Assembly: GCF_026151205.1 (NCBI RefSeq)
Contig: NC_087074.1
Location: forward strand, 20,267,240-20,331,239
From: Bolinopsis microptera
Taxonomy: Eukaryota > Ctenophora > Tentaculata > Lobata > Bolinopsidae
Reading direction: 5' to 3'
DNA length: 64,000 nucleotides
Shown in pieces: positions 45,901 to 55,730 of this stretch (position 1 is the stretch's first letter; each line of letters opens with the position of its first letter). Both the position numbers and the translations under genes were made by a program. The notes under the pieces were generated by a model. It did not search any database, was not told the DNA's origin, and saw nothing but the letters and a program-made list of their open reading frames with translations.

Positions 45901-46143
45901 AAACACCTAGCTCCTATTGGTGATGATTCCCGGCCTAATGCTTTTGACAATATTGTGACTTCCGATGTTCATGACAGTATTGTGCCTTCAGATAATGTGA
46001 TTAATGAAAACGAAAGTAATAATGAGGCTGTAACCAAAACTATTGACAATCCTATAAGACTGCGTAGATCTGGTAGAGACAGAACTCCCACAGTGTTGTA
46101 TCCATCACCTGATAGCACGTCTAGTAACTCTGGCTATCAGTAA
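42943..46143 (+). CDS. Gypsy-like Pol polyprotein (NC-PR-RT-RH-IN)
   Basis: 1066 aa, uninterrupted. In order: zinc-knuckle region CYFCGG...CNGCGIQGHFQKVC (aa ~50-90); aspartic protease LVDSGSSATFLS (~165); reverse transcriptase YSTLDLSSAYHQVPI (~365) and catalytic YVYVDNITIVG (~435), where the usual YxDD is YVDN; RNase H LETDASDYAIGA (~582) and FTVITDQQSV; integrase zinc finger HDQLCHPG...CRDCAEVK (~705-745) and catalytic D in LNLDFKG (~776), D in IHSDQGSG (~833), E in NPQGNGQVEKYNG (~867); C-terminal LRRSGRDRTPT tail. It copies the element RNA to DNA and inserts it. The second catalytic Asp of RT is replaced by Asn, a variant known from some Gypsy lineages. No gag capsid precedes it, so particles would need Gag in trans. 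Confidence 0.93.
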   Translation: MLYSSVESIKTLLKSSSLNAIVNNNESVSDSEGCANHDDNFVVAAPFQFSCYFCGGPKPHTNRQACPAFNSNCNGCGIQGHFQKVCKAGRQSQVRGGSARGKNRRNNQYRSSQNMTSSAVPHSSSQSQNGTSSALHNHYLAASPPCLSKSITRVLVNGRELDALVDSGSSATFLSNASVRKHQWDINRGDHAPVSMASSSHISHPVGHCTVDVHFNGELLPNQTIVVMKDLCADMIIGLDILSDYKSVTLEFGGHKPPTIVSAAACLIKTPKLFGQLEGDSHPISIKSGRYSNIDKTFIRVEVKKLLEAGIIKECESPWRAQVLVHQGNENHKKRLVIDYSQTINRFTKLDAYPVPRIDEMVEDISKRKYYSTLDLSSAYHQVPIAEDEQEYTAFEADGKLYCFMFIPFGVTNGVSAFQRTVNDIIAAEHLSGVYVYVDNITIVGMTKEEHDNNLAEFLTAAAKYNLEFNDSKTVSGVTSIKLLGYLVSHNSIKPDPDRIQPLLGMPAPNNDKSLKSVLGLFAHYSRWVKNFSDKIHPLSHVTSFPLNDKQIKAFQLLKSEIAKAVLATPDPNLPFTLETDASDYAIGATLCQSTRPIAFFSRTLNSSERNHHSVEKEAYAIVEAIRKWKHYLLGSQFTVITDQQSVSFMFGLLNHGKIKNDKITRWRIELSPYAFDIMHRPGKDNLPADALSRLVYPHCSAITSLKALHDQLCHPGVTRMSHFVRSRNLPFSVEDIKKMTRSCRDCAEVKPRYFKPQQPQHLIKATAPFERLNLDFKGPLPTNTKNKFILTIVDEYSRYPFAFPCTDTSTDSVKSCLTSIFGVFGMPSFIHSDQGSGFMSAELKKWLLEKGIATSRSSRFNPQGNGQVEKYNGTVWKAVQLALRTRKLPLKLWEQVITDALHSIRSLLCTATNDTPHERVFNFPRKSTTGSSLPGWLTDNSKALMKRHTNRSKYDPLVEEVELLDVNPNTSHVRTGEGVELTVSNKHLAPIGDDSRPNAFDNIVTSDVHDSIVPSDNVINENESNNEAVTKTIDNPIRLRRSGRDRTPTVLYPSPDSTSSNSGYQ

Positions 46144-46570
46144 ACATTTCATATTCACGGTTTTCATATTTACGTTTCATACTTATGTTTCACATTCATG
46201 TTTCATATTCACCTGAATTGGGTATTTCCGAAGTAGATGTTTTTCTCTTTATTAGAATTGAATTCTGATTGTTTTGTATTCCGTTCAATAGAGCGTGACT
46301 GACGTATTTATTATATTTAGCCTGTCGGAGGTTTAATTGAATTTTTACCCGAGTAGGGAAATCGGCATTATTCTTAGATCCTGTGTTAGGAAGGTAATTT
46401 ATATTTGTGCCGTGCACATTTTAAATTGGCACTTTGAAAGGGTCTACTCTAGGACGCCATCTTAGGTCAAAGTTTTTGTAAGCACTTCTGTTTTAAACTT
46501 TGCGCGCGCACGCGCACGGGATCACTTTTCGATCTTGATTTTGTAGTTGTGTTTATTTATTCGGGGAGAT
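46144..46570 (+). other. 3' untranslated region of the LTR element
   Basis: No ORF. Contains short TTTCATATTCAC repeats just after the stop, a GCGCGCGCACGCGCACGGG tract near 46502, and the GGGGAGAT polypurine tract directly before the 3' LTR. Confidence 0.6.
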
Positions 46571-46689
46571 TGTTATATTTCTTGTTTATTTGTTTCAGTT
46601 ATTTTAATACTAATGTTTATAATGTTTCAGAATGTTTTAACCTCAGTGTGATTAAGTCTAAATGAACAAAGAGTTTTACTTATACTTCA

Positions 46690-49600
46690 ACCAGGTCCCC
46701 GGACTGTGCCCTCTGTCTGTGCTCCTTGTCGTCCTGTACCAGGTCCCCGGACTGTGTCCTCTGTCTGTGCTCCTTGTCGTCCTGTACCAGGTCCCCGGAC
46801 TGTGTCCTCTGTCTGTGCTCCTTGTCGTCCTGTACCAGGTCCCCGGACTGTGTCCTCTGTCTGTGCTCCTTGTCGTCCAGCACTACATTCCCCGGACTGT
46901 GTCCTCTGTCTGTGCTCCTTGTCGTCCAGCACTACATCCCCCGGACTGTGCCCTCTGTCTGTGCTCCTTGTCGTCCAGCACTACATTCCCCGGACTGTGC
47001 CCTCTGTCTGTGCTCCTTGTCGTCCTGTACCAGGTCCCCGGACTGTCCCCTCTGTCTGTGCTCCTTGTCGTCCTGTACCAGGTCCCCGGACTGTGCCCTC
47101 TGTCTGTGCTCCTTGTCGTCCTGTACCAGGTCCCCGGACTGTGTCCTCTGTCTGTGCTCCTTGTCGTCCTGTACCAGGTCCCCGGACTGTGCCCTCTGTC
47201 TGTGCTCCTTGTCGTCCTGTACCAGGTCCCCGGACTGTGTCCTCTGTCTGTGCTCCTTGTCGTCCTGTACCAGGTCCCCGGACTGTGCCCTCTGTCTGCG
47301 CTCCTTGTCGTCCAGTACCAGGTCCCCGGACTGTGCCCTCTGTCTGCGCTCCTTGTCGTCCTGTACCAGGTCCCCGGACTGTGTCCTCTGTCTGTGCTCC
47401 TTGTCGTCCTGTACCAGGTCCCCGGACTGTGCCCTCTGTCTGTGCTCCTTGTCGTCCTGTACCAGGTCCCCGGACTGTGCCCTCTGTCTGTGCTCCTTGT
47501 CGTCCTGTACCAGGTCCCCGGACTGTGCCCTCTGTCTGTGCTCCTTGTCGTCCTGTACCAGGTCCCCGGACTGTGCCCTCTGTCTGTGCTCCTTGTCGTC
47601 CTGTACCAGGTCCCCGGACTGTGCCCTCTGTCTGCGCTCCTTGTCGTCCTGTACCAGGTCCCCGGACTGTGTCCTCTGTCTGTGCTCCTTGTCGTCCTGT
47701 AGCAGGTCCCCGGACTGTGTCCTCTGTCTGTGCTCCTTGTCGTCCTGTACCAGGTCCCCCGACTGTGTCCTCTGTCTGTGCTCCTTGTCGTCCTGTACCA
47801 GGTCCCCGGACTGTGTCCTCTGTCTGTGCTCCTTGTCGTCCTGTACCAGGTCCCCGGACTGTGTCCTCTGTCTGTGCTCCTTGTCGTCCAGCACTACATC
47901 CTCCGACTGTGTCCTCTGTCTGTGCTCCTTGTCGTCCTGTACCAGGTCCCCGGACTGTGTCCTCTGTCTGTGCTCCTTGTCGTCCTGTACCAGGTCCCCG
48001 GACTGACGGACTGTGTCCTCTGTCTGTGCTCCTTGTCGTCCAGCACTACATTCCCCGACTGTGTCCTCTGTCTGTGCTCCTTGTCGTCCTGTACCAGGTC
48101 CCCCGACTGTGTCCTCTGTCTGTGCTCCTTGTCGTCCAGCACTACATCCTCCGACTGTGTCCTCTGTCTGTGCTCCTTGTCGTCCTGTACCAGGTCCCCC
48201 GACTGTGTCCTCTGTCTGTGCTCCTTGTCGTCCTGTACCAGGTCCCCGGACTGACGGACTGTGTCCTCTGTCTGCGCTCCTTGTCGTCCTGTACCAGGTC
48301 CCCGGACTGACGGACTGTGTCCTCTGTCTGCGCTCCTTGTCGTCCAGCACTACATTCCCCGACTGTGTCCTCCGTCTGTGCTCCTTGTCGTCCTGTACCA
48401 GGTCCCCGGACTGTGTCCTCTGTCTGTGCTCCTTGTCGTCCTGTACCAGGTCCCCGGACTGACGGACTGTGTCCTCTGTCTGTGCTCCTTGTCGTCCAGC
48501 ACTACATTCCCCGACTGTGTCCTCTGTCTGTGCTCCTTGTCGTCCTGTACCAGGTCCCCCGACTGTGTCCTCTGTCTGTGCTCCTTGTCGTCCAGCACTA
48601 CATCCTCCGACTGTGTCCTCTGTCTGTGCTCCTTGTCGTCCTGTACCAGGTCCCCCGACTGTGTCCTCTGTCTGTGCTCCTTGTCGTCCTGTACCAGGTC
48701 CCCGGACTGACGGACTGTGTCCTCTGTCTGCGCTCCTTGTCGTCCTGTACCAGGTCCCCGGACTGACGGACTGTGTCCTCTGTCTGCGCTCCTTGTCGTC
48801 CAGCACTACATTCCCCGACTGTGTCCTCTGTCTGTGCTCCTTGTCGTCCTGTACCAGGTCCCCGGACTGTGTCCTCTGTCTGTGCTCCTTGTCGTCCTGT
48901 ACCAGGTCCCCGGACTGTGTCCTCTGTCTGTGCTCCTTGTCGTCCTGTACCAGGTCCCCGGACTGTGTCCTCTGTCTGTGCTCCTTGTCGTCCTGTACCA
49001 GGTCCCCGGACTGTGCCCTCTGTCTGCGCTCCTTGTCGTCCTGTACCAGGTCCCCGGACTGTGCCCTCTGTCTGCGCTCCTTGTCGTCCTGTACCAGGTC
49101 CCCGGACTGACGGACTGTGCCCTCTGTCTGTGCTCCTTGTCGTCCTGTACCAGGTCCCCGGACTGTGCCCTCTGTCTGTGCTCCTTGTCGTCCTGTACCA
49201 GGTCCCCGGACTGTGTCCTCTGTCTGTGCTCCTTGTCGTCCTGTACCAGGTCCCCGGACTGTGTCCTCTGTCTGTGCTCCTTGTCGTCCTGTACCAGGTC
49301 CCCGGACTGTGCCCTCTGTCTGCGCTCCTTGTCGTCCTGTACCAGGTCCCCGGACTGTGTCCTCTGTCTGTGCTCCTTGTCGTCCTGTACCAGGTCCCCG
49401 GACTGTGTCCTCTGTCTGTGCTCCTTGTCGTCCTGTACCAGGTCCCCGGACTGTGTCCTCTGTCTGTGCTCCTTGTCGTCCTGTACCAGGTCCCCGGACT
49501 GTGTCCTCTGTCTGTGCTCCTTGTCGTCCTGTACCAGGTCCCCGGACTGTGTCCTCTGTCTGTGCTCCTTGTCGTCCTGTACCAGGTCCCCGGACTGTGC

Positions 49601-51155
49601 CCTCTGTCTGTGCTCCTTGTCGTCCTGTACCAGGTCCCCGGACTGTGTCCTCTGTCTGTGCTCCTTGTCGTCCTGTACCAGGTCCCCGGACTGTGTCCTC
49701 TGTCTGTGCTCCTTGTCGTCCTGTACCAGGTCCCCGGACTGTGCCCTCTGTCTGTGCTCCTTGTCGTCCTGTACCAGGTCCCCGGACTGTGTCCTCTGTC
49801 TGTGCTCCTTGTCGTCCTGTACCAGGTCCCCGGACTGTGTCCTCTGTCTGTGCTCCTTGTCGTCCTGTACCAGGTCCCCGGACTGTGTCCTCTGTCTGTG
49901 CTCCTTGTCGTCCTGTACCAGGTCCCCGGACTGTGTCCTCTGTCTGTGCTCCTTGTCGTCCTGTAGCAGGTCCCCGGACTGTGTCCTCTGTCTGTGCTCC
50001 TTGTCGTCCTGTACCAGGTCCCCGGACTGTGTCCTCTGTCTGTGCTCCTTGTCGTCGTGTACCAGGTCCCCGGACTGACGGACTGTGTCCTCTGTCTGTG
50101 CTCCTTGTCGTCCAGCACTACATTCCCCGACTGTGTCCTCTGTCTGTGCTCCTTGTCGTCCAGCACTACATTCCCCGACTGTGTCCTCTGTCTGTGCTCC
50201 TTGTCGTCCTGTACCAGGTCCCCGGACTGTGTCCTCTGTCTGTGCTCCTTGTCGTCCTGTACCAGGTCCCCGGACTGTGCCCTCTGTCTGTGCTCCTTGT
50301 CGTCCTGTACCAGGTCCCCGGGCTGTGCCCTCTGTCTGTGCTCCTTGTCGTCCTGTACCAGGTCCCCGGACTGTGTCCTCTGTCTGTGCTCCTTGTCGTC
50401 CTGTACCAGGTCCCCGGACTGTGTCCTCTGTCTGTGCTCCTTGTCGTCCTGTACCAGGTCCCCGGACTGTGTCCTCTGTCTGTGCTCCTTGTCGTCCTGT
50501 ACCAGGTCCCCGGACTGTGTCCTCTGTCTGTGCTCCTTGTCGTCCAGCACTACATTCCCCGACTGTGTTCTCTGTCTGTGCTCCTTGTCGTCCTGTACCA
50601 GGTCCCCGGACTGTGTCCTCTGTCTGTGCTCCTTGTCGTCCTGTACCAGGTCCCCGGACTGTGTCCTCTGTCTGCGCTCCTTGTCGTCCTGTACCAGGTC
50701 CCCGGACTGTGCCCTCTGTCTGCGCTCCTTGTCGTCCTGTACCAGGTCCCCGGACTGTGTCCTCTGTCTGCGCTCCTTGTCGTCCTGTACCAGGTCCCCG
50801 AACTGTGCCCTCTGTCTGCGCTCCTTGTCGTCCTGTACCAGGTCCCCGGACTGTGTCCTCTGTCTGTGCTCCTTGTCGTCCTGTACCAGGTCCCCGGACT
50901 GTGCCCTCTGTCTGTGCTCCTTGTCGTCCAGTACCAGGTCCCCCGACTGTGTCCTCTGTCTGTGCTCCTTGTCGTCCTGTACCAGGTCCCCGGACTGTGT
51001 CCTCTGTCTGTGCTCCTTGTCGTCCTGTACCAGGTCCCCGGACTGTGCCCTCTGTCTGTGCTCCTTGTCGTCCTGTACCAGGTCCCCGGACTGTGTCCTC
51101 TGTCTGTGCTCCTTGTCGTCCTGTACCAGGTCCCCGGACTGTGCCCTCTGTCTCT
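46690..51155. repeat. 48-bp minisatellite, right block
   Basis: About 93 units of the same repeat, resuming at ACCAGGTCCCC. The variant order in its first ~1 kb (two CAGCACTACAT units, then GTGCCC units with an AGTACCAGG variant) closely repeats that at 41490-42490 in the left block, showing a segmental copy within the array. Blocks with repeated CAGCACTACATCCTCC units near 47890, 48140 and 48600 form a ~460-bp higher-order repeat. The array ends at CTCTGTCTCTAATCCC. Confidence 0.92.
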
Positions 51156-51450
51156 AATCCCTCTCACCACCCTGGAACGGGTCTCTGGAGGGGGTGTTCT
51201 GTCTATAATCTAGTTTGTTGAAGATGTTGAAGTCTACCCCTGAATCAGGAACATTACTGTTTCGAGCGAGGAAGAAACCGTTGAACGCGTTTTCTTGTCC
51301 TCCTCTATGATTCTTAGAGTTGTAGTTTCCCCTCAGAGTGATCATTTCCTGCTCCCCTGACAAATGTTCACCTTTAGCAAGACCCCGCCAGTCCTGTAAC
51401 GCAAACATATGTCTCCCGTTATTGCTGAACTTACCAGACGAATAAACACA
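51154..51450 (-). CDS. unrecognised ORF beside the minisatellite
   Basis: An open frame on the minus strand, 84 codons from the ATG at 51406-51408 and open further upstream (VYSSGKFSNNGRHM). It ends just at the minisatellite edge. Composition looks protein-like (MFALQDWRGLAKGEHL, ENAFNGFFLARNSNVP) and unlike the repeat. It could be an exon of a host gene whose 3' neighbour was the minisatellite, or part of an unrecognised element. No function proposed. Confidence 0.3.
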   Translation of the reverse strand, partial: CVYSSGKFSNNGRHMFALQDWRGLAKGEHLSGEQEMITLRGNYNSKNHRGGQENAFNGFFLARNSNVPDSGVDFNIFNKLDYRQNTPSRDPFQGGERD

Positions 51451-51768
51451 ACGTACAAGGTTAGCATGTTTAGTGAAGGATGAAAGTTTGTACTCTAGGT
51501 AGGGTCAGATCATGTGTTACTGAGGGTTACGTGGAATGGATGCTTTGGCCATGTTCGTACTACACGCCTTTTGTCAGAGCAACAAAGACGGGATTGCTAT
51601 TGTCCAGACATTTGCGGTTTAATTTATCAATTTACTCCTCAATCCTCATCTATCCCTCCTGGACACGCACCATTATTACGTATCTGAAGCTGAGCCACGA
51701 ATCTCACTGCCCATTATATTGTTTCTAAAGTAGTTTGTTTGAGAACCAAACAGTGAACAACTACCTAC

Positions 51769-51861
51769 GTCATGCACGGTATATTAACGTCATGATTACG
51801 TCATACACGGTATATTAACGTCATGATTACGTCATGCACGGTATATTAACGTCGTGATTGA
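51769..51861. repeat. 31-bp tandem repeat, three units
   Basis: Three copies of GTCATGCACGGTATATTAAC followed by GTCATGATTAC, with minor changes (ATACACGG in unit two, GTCGTGATTG in unit three). Sits directly before a LINE fragment. Confidence 0.85.
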
Positions 51862-51879
51862 CAATTAAATTATACATGG

Positions 51880-53448
51880 GTATGCAGGGATGCACTTCTG
51901 TTCAAACTGGGCAACATGGGTCTCTCAGGCAATTTCTTCACTTGCATCAGCCACATGTATAACAACTCGTCAACCCGAGTTAAGCTGATCCAAAAGCTCT
52001 CCGCTGCTATCGACGTTACCATCGGCACAGAACAAGGGCACCCGATGTCCCCTGAGCTCTTCAAAGTTTATATCCACGAGCTTTCCATCAGACTGGAACA
52101 AATCGAAGAGTTGAATGTCCCAATTTTAAACGGCATCAAAGTAAGCCACCTCCTATGGGCTGACGACTTAGTCCTCCTAGCACTTGACGCGTTCAGCCTA
52201 CAATCGTTGCTGAATTGCTTGCACGACTATGCAGAAAAATGGGAGTTATCAGTTAACATCGACAAAACCAGTGTGATGGTCTTCAATACAAGCTCACGAA
52301 CACTTAAATGTTCTTATGGCTTTAAACTAGGAAGCCTGGACATTATACCAGTAAAAAGATACTGCTATCTCGGAATCCAATTCTCTCTGAATGGATCGTT
52401 TAAGCAAGCTATTGACGAACTTAGGAAGAAAGCTCTACGCTCATTCTTCTCAATGAGGCGAATTATCAACACGAAAGCGCTCACTACCAGCACGATGCTT
52501 AAACTCATCGATAGTCTAGTAAAGCCTGTAGCGACCTATGCATGTCCCGTCTGGCTCTCATCAACAAACATCGTAAAGGCTATCCTGTCGAAAAAAGAAG
52601 AAGTGAGCCTGCCTAAATCTGCAGCTAAAGATCCGCTCGAAACAACTCACCTGAAGATTCTCAAATGGATACTAGGCGTTCACAAGAAAGCTAATAACAA
52701 CTTCTGCTATGGTGACACTGGTAGAACCCCCTGGACAGTTACCGTCATTCCCCAATGTTTAGCTTACTTCCATCGGGCATCCCTGGCGGTAGAAGGTAAC
52801 GTGAACACTCTTTTGCACCACACCTTTCAAGAGCAAAAGCTACTGAATCTAACCTGGTATGATGCGTGGTCAACTATTGCCAAGATGAGTACAGTCTCCA
52901 AGCCGCAGTTATCACCCACCCTAGACGCTTGTGAGTACATACATGAGACATTTGTTGACCATTGGAAGAGAGATCTCCTCAACCAGCCCAAAATGTCTTT
53001 CTACACAGCGGTTAAATTCGAGTTTGGCGAAGAACCCTATTTACAGCTCCCCTGCCGGCTTAAAAGGGTCAATATTGCTAAACTCCGATCTAGCAGTCAC
53101 GATCTTAGGATAGAAAAAGGTCGCTACACCAAAGATCAACTCAACACAGCTCTTAAAACGTGTCGCTTCTGCTGCTCCTCAGAAACGGATGTCATACGTT
53201 TTTTAGAGGAGCTCCCCTTCTTTGAAACTCCTATTCTAGAAACCGAAGACCACGTCCTAACTGAGTGCCCCTACTACCATCAACTCAGGTCCAACCTCTC
53301 TGACAACCTCAAAAGCCTGTTGATGCTAAAAGAATATGGAGCAATAATGAACTCACCCCATATAAAAGAGTTCGGGAAGTACCTTACAGACTCCTCAAAT
53401 CTACGTAATCCTCCTAAAACGTCCCTTAACCCTCGCAAACAGATGTAG
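51880..53448 (+). pseudogene. 5'-truncated LINE reverse transcriptase fragment
   Basis: The open frame starts inside the RT palm (CRDALLFKLGNMGLSGNFF) and runs to the TAG at 53446. Motifs: GTEQGHPMSPELFKVYI, LLWADDLVLLA (catalytic ADD), LSVNIDKTSVMVF, YLGIQFSLNG and a thumb region. It has a C-terminal CRFCCSS...EDHVLTECPYY zinc motif common in LINE C termini. The endonuclease and fingers are missing; the frame itself is intact for ~510 codons. The lineage differs from both other LINEs in the window, closer in motif style to L1/RTE-like RTs. There is no RNase H. Confidence 0.88.
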
Positions 53449-54895
53449 TACTCGAACTTTATTTACTGTATTACCTTAAATTATTATAGACGATCTTCTT
53501 TTATTTTCGTGAAATTGTAAACGGTTAAATTTTTCTATTTTGAAATGATTCAGTTTTGATAATTTTATTTATTCATTTATTCATTCTTGTATAGCCAAGA
53601 CGAGTCCGTTAGTGTTCTCTCTGGTAATTTCATGTTTAATCCTGTTTAATCCTGTTTAATCCATGGGTGACGATACATATTGTATGACGATATAGTTACA
53701 GTGTTATAGTAACTTTTGTGTTATATTACTTCTAACTCCTACCATTTAAAAGTAAAACAACCATATTGCAGATCTTCATTGTGCATACGAACTCACGAAT
53801 TTAACAAGTACTGGATTGTACTGGAGTTAAATAGAACTGCTGAGTAAATAACAAAACAGATGTTCGAATTATTGTCGTATGGTTTGTAGTGGATTTATCT
53901 ATCATATTGCTATATTGGATTTCGTTCGGCTCCGTCAATTTAACGTTCCGTTTCTAGTTTATAAGGATTTTTTATCAGTTTGGTTTTGGTTGCTTAAATA
54001 GGATTGGACAGGTAGAAGAGTTGCCGCTGTTCAGTATACAGAAAATCAAGTGGTCTATCTACATGTTATATATAAATCATGGAATGGACTAAAAAGATTA
54101 AAGTTGTTCCTATCTACCAAACGTGAGTTCTGCCTTTAAGTATAAATTTGAGAAATAGGGGCCGACCAGACCGACACTTTCTAACCGGATCAGCAATAAT
54201 AAATTCAGAGTAATTCAAACAATCAGACACAACTATAATTATTGTAAAATGCTAGTTGATAAGCAAGACCCTGACCAATGGGTGCACTTCTTTAAAAGTT
54301 TAGTCATAATTTGTCGGGATCGAGCACTACGGCAGAGTTTTATGCATATGCAATGGTTGTCATGGTAACGAACAATGGAGTCCAAGTGGCTTCCCCAGAG
54401 TAACGGACATCCCCTCAGTCATCAAGGGACACCTGCACTTACAAACCCTTTCTTCGTAATAAATGATCTCCTGAGAAAAATAAGAAGGTGAATTCTTATA
54501 TAGCAAAATGCAGAGCCAGCAGTTAATTCTTGTAAAGAAACCGGACTGTATGATGAGGCTGGTCGGCTCCTCACGAGGCTGGTCGGCTCCTATGATATTA
54601 ATGATACTTTAATCAACCTAACAACCTTAAAACTATGCTATCAAGCATAAATGAGCAGTATCTCATAATCAAGCATAATATAGGACGTGTCTTAAAGAAT
54701 TAAATCGAGTTACTTGACTAGTTGACTGTTGACTTATCGGGTTATTTAGATTCGAATAGATCAATTGTTGAATGAATTGTAATTTTAAAAAGCAAACTGG
54801 ACGCTTTTATAATTTATTTACTTTAACGAGTTAGATTCATGTGCATATATTTAACAACATTAATAAGCCGAAACGAATTCTGACGAATTCAGCCG
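53449..54895. other. no gene seen (~1.4 kb)
   Basis: AT-rich DNA with no convincing ORF. Small local repeats only: CTGTTTAATC twice near 53640 and GAGGCTGGTCGGCTCCT twice near 54560-54590. Confidence 0.4.
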
Positions 54896-55436
54896 TCACG
54901 GCGACAAACTTGAAAGTTTCATTTTTAAATGGGACTCACATATATTATATACAAGGAAAAACTTGGACTTCCCCTTACCGAATATTCGAGGGATTGTATC
55001 ACACCCGGAGTTGGCACGAAGACTGATGATCGAATGCTTCATGAAGGGCTTTTCCTTGATGCTATCAGTAAGGAGGGCTATATCCCAGCTCCATTTCTTG
55101 GTCTGGAAGTACAGCTTTCCTGCTGCAGGCACATGCATCTTGGTGCGCTGTAGGAGTAGCACTATGAGATCGGTATCATCACCAACCACTGTTACACACT
55201 TAGCTGGGCATTCGATTAGTGCGGTCATTGCAGTGTCTACAATCAAGCAGTCGGCATCACTTCGTGCGCTCACAACCTGTAATCCTTCGATGTCGGTCAA
55301 CTTCAAGCTCGACGAAGCTTCGAAATATCTAGGACCATTTCATCAACCACTCTTATCTTGGTGCAGGATTGGCGAGTCCTCCTTAGATGGGTCGAATCCT
55401 TCGTTGTTGGTTCCTCGGGATAAGAGTCAAAAACGA
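54896..55436 (-). pseudogene. PIN/FEN-like nuclease domain remnant
   Basis: On the minus strand: VVFDSYPEEPTTKDSTHLRR (55436 downward), then after a frameshift near 55320, SARSDADCLIVDTAMTALIE, VTVVGDDTDLIVLLL and SGCDTIPRIFGKGK. This order of conserved acidic motifs (DxY..STKD, DAD, GDDTDL, SGCDT) is seen in a large family of uncharacterised invertebrate proteins with a PIN-like nuclease fold, often found near transposons. N and C termini are missing and the frame is broken. At 55437 it abuts a LINE endonuclease fragment in opposite orientation. Confidence 0.55.
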
Positions 55437-55730
55437 CTGACATAATTGCCCTAAATGAGACTTGGCTCAAAAAATCTATTTCTAGCAACGAAATCTTTCC
55501 TTCTTCTCAATATGAAATCTTCCGCAATGACCGCACGAGAAAGACTCATCCTCAAGATCCTAATAACCCTAAAAAGTTTAGGGAAAATGGAGGTGGTTAT
55601 AACGGGACTTTTGCCAGTTACCCGATTATATGCCCCGTGGTCAAAAGAATGTTACGCTGCTCCTTATTTTTTAAAACTATTTCGAAACTTTCCTTCCTAC
55701 ATGAAAACAACGATTTGCTGACTTCTAAAT
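55437..55730 (+). pseudogene. LINE APE endonuclease fragment
   Basis: The plus strand encodes IIALNETWLKKSI, SSQYEIFRNDRTRKTHPQD and RENGGG. These align residue by residue with the endonuclease of the LINE at 15050-15210 (ILNETWFKSSI, RSDRSNKTHPPD, RRNGGG). Where that element has the TAG, this fragment has a sense codon (Glu, GAA). After GGG the frame degrades. It is a short relic of the same or a sister family. Confidence 0.7.

Larger units (their letters stand above)
42788..46689 (+). mobile_element. Gypsy-like LTR retrotransposon inside the minisatellite
   Basis: Two 119-bp direct repeats, 42788-42906 and 46571-46689, start TGTTATATTTC and end TACTTCA; they look identical. Between them lies one pol ORF, a ~430-bp 3' region, and a purine-rich CGGGGAGAT against the right LTR as a polypurine tract. 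The capsid part of gag is missing. Identical LTRs suggest a recent arrival. The flanks GTCC...ACCAGG give no target duplication. Confidence 0.88.

Noticed and set aside
39602-51213. ORFs of 300-700 codons in many frames
   Set aside because: They are produced by a stop-free 48-bp unit whose length is a multiple of three; overlapping frames on both strands cannot all be genes and none has a domain or start context.
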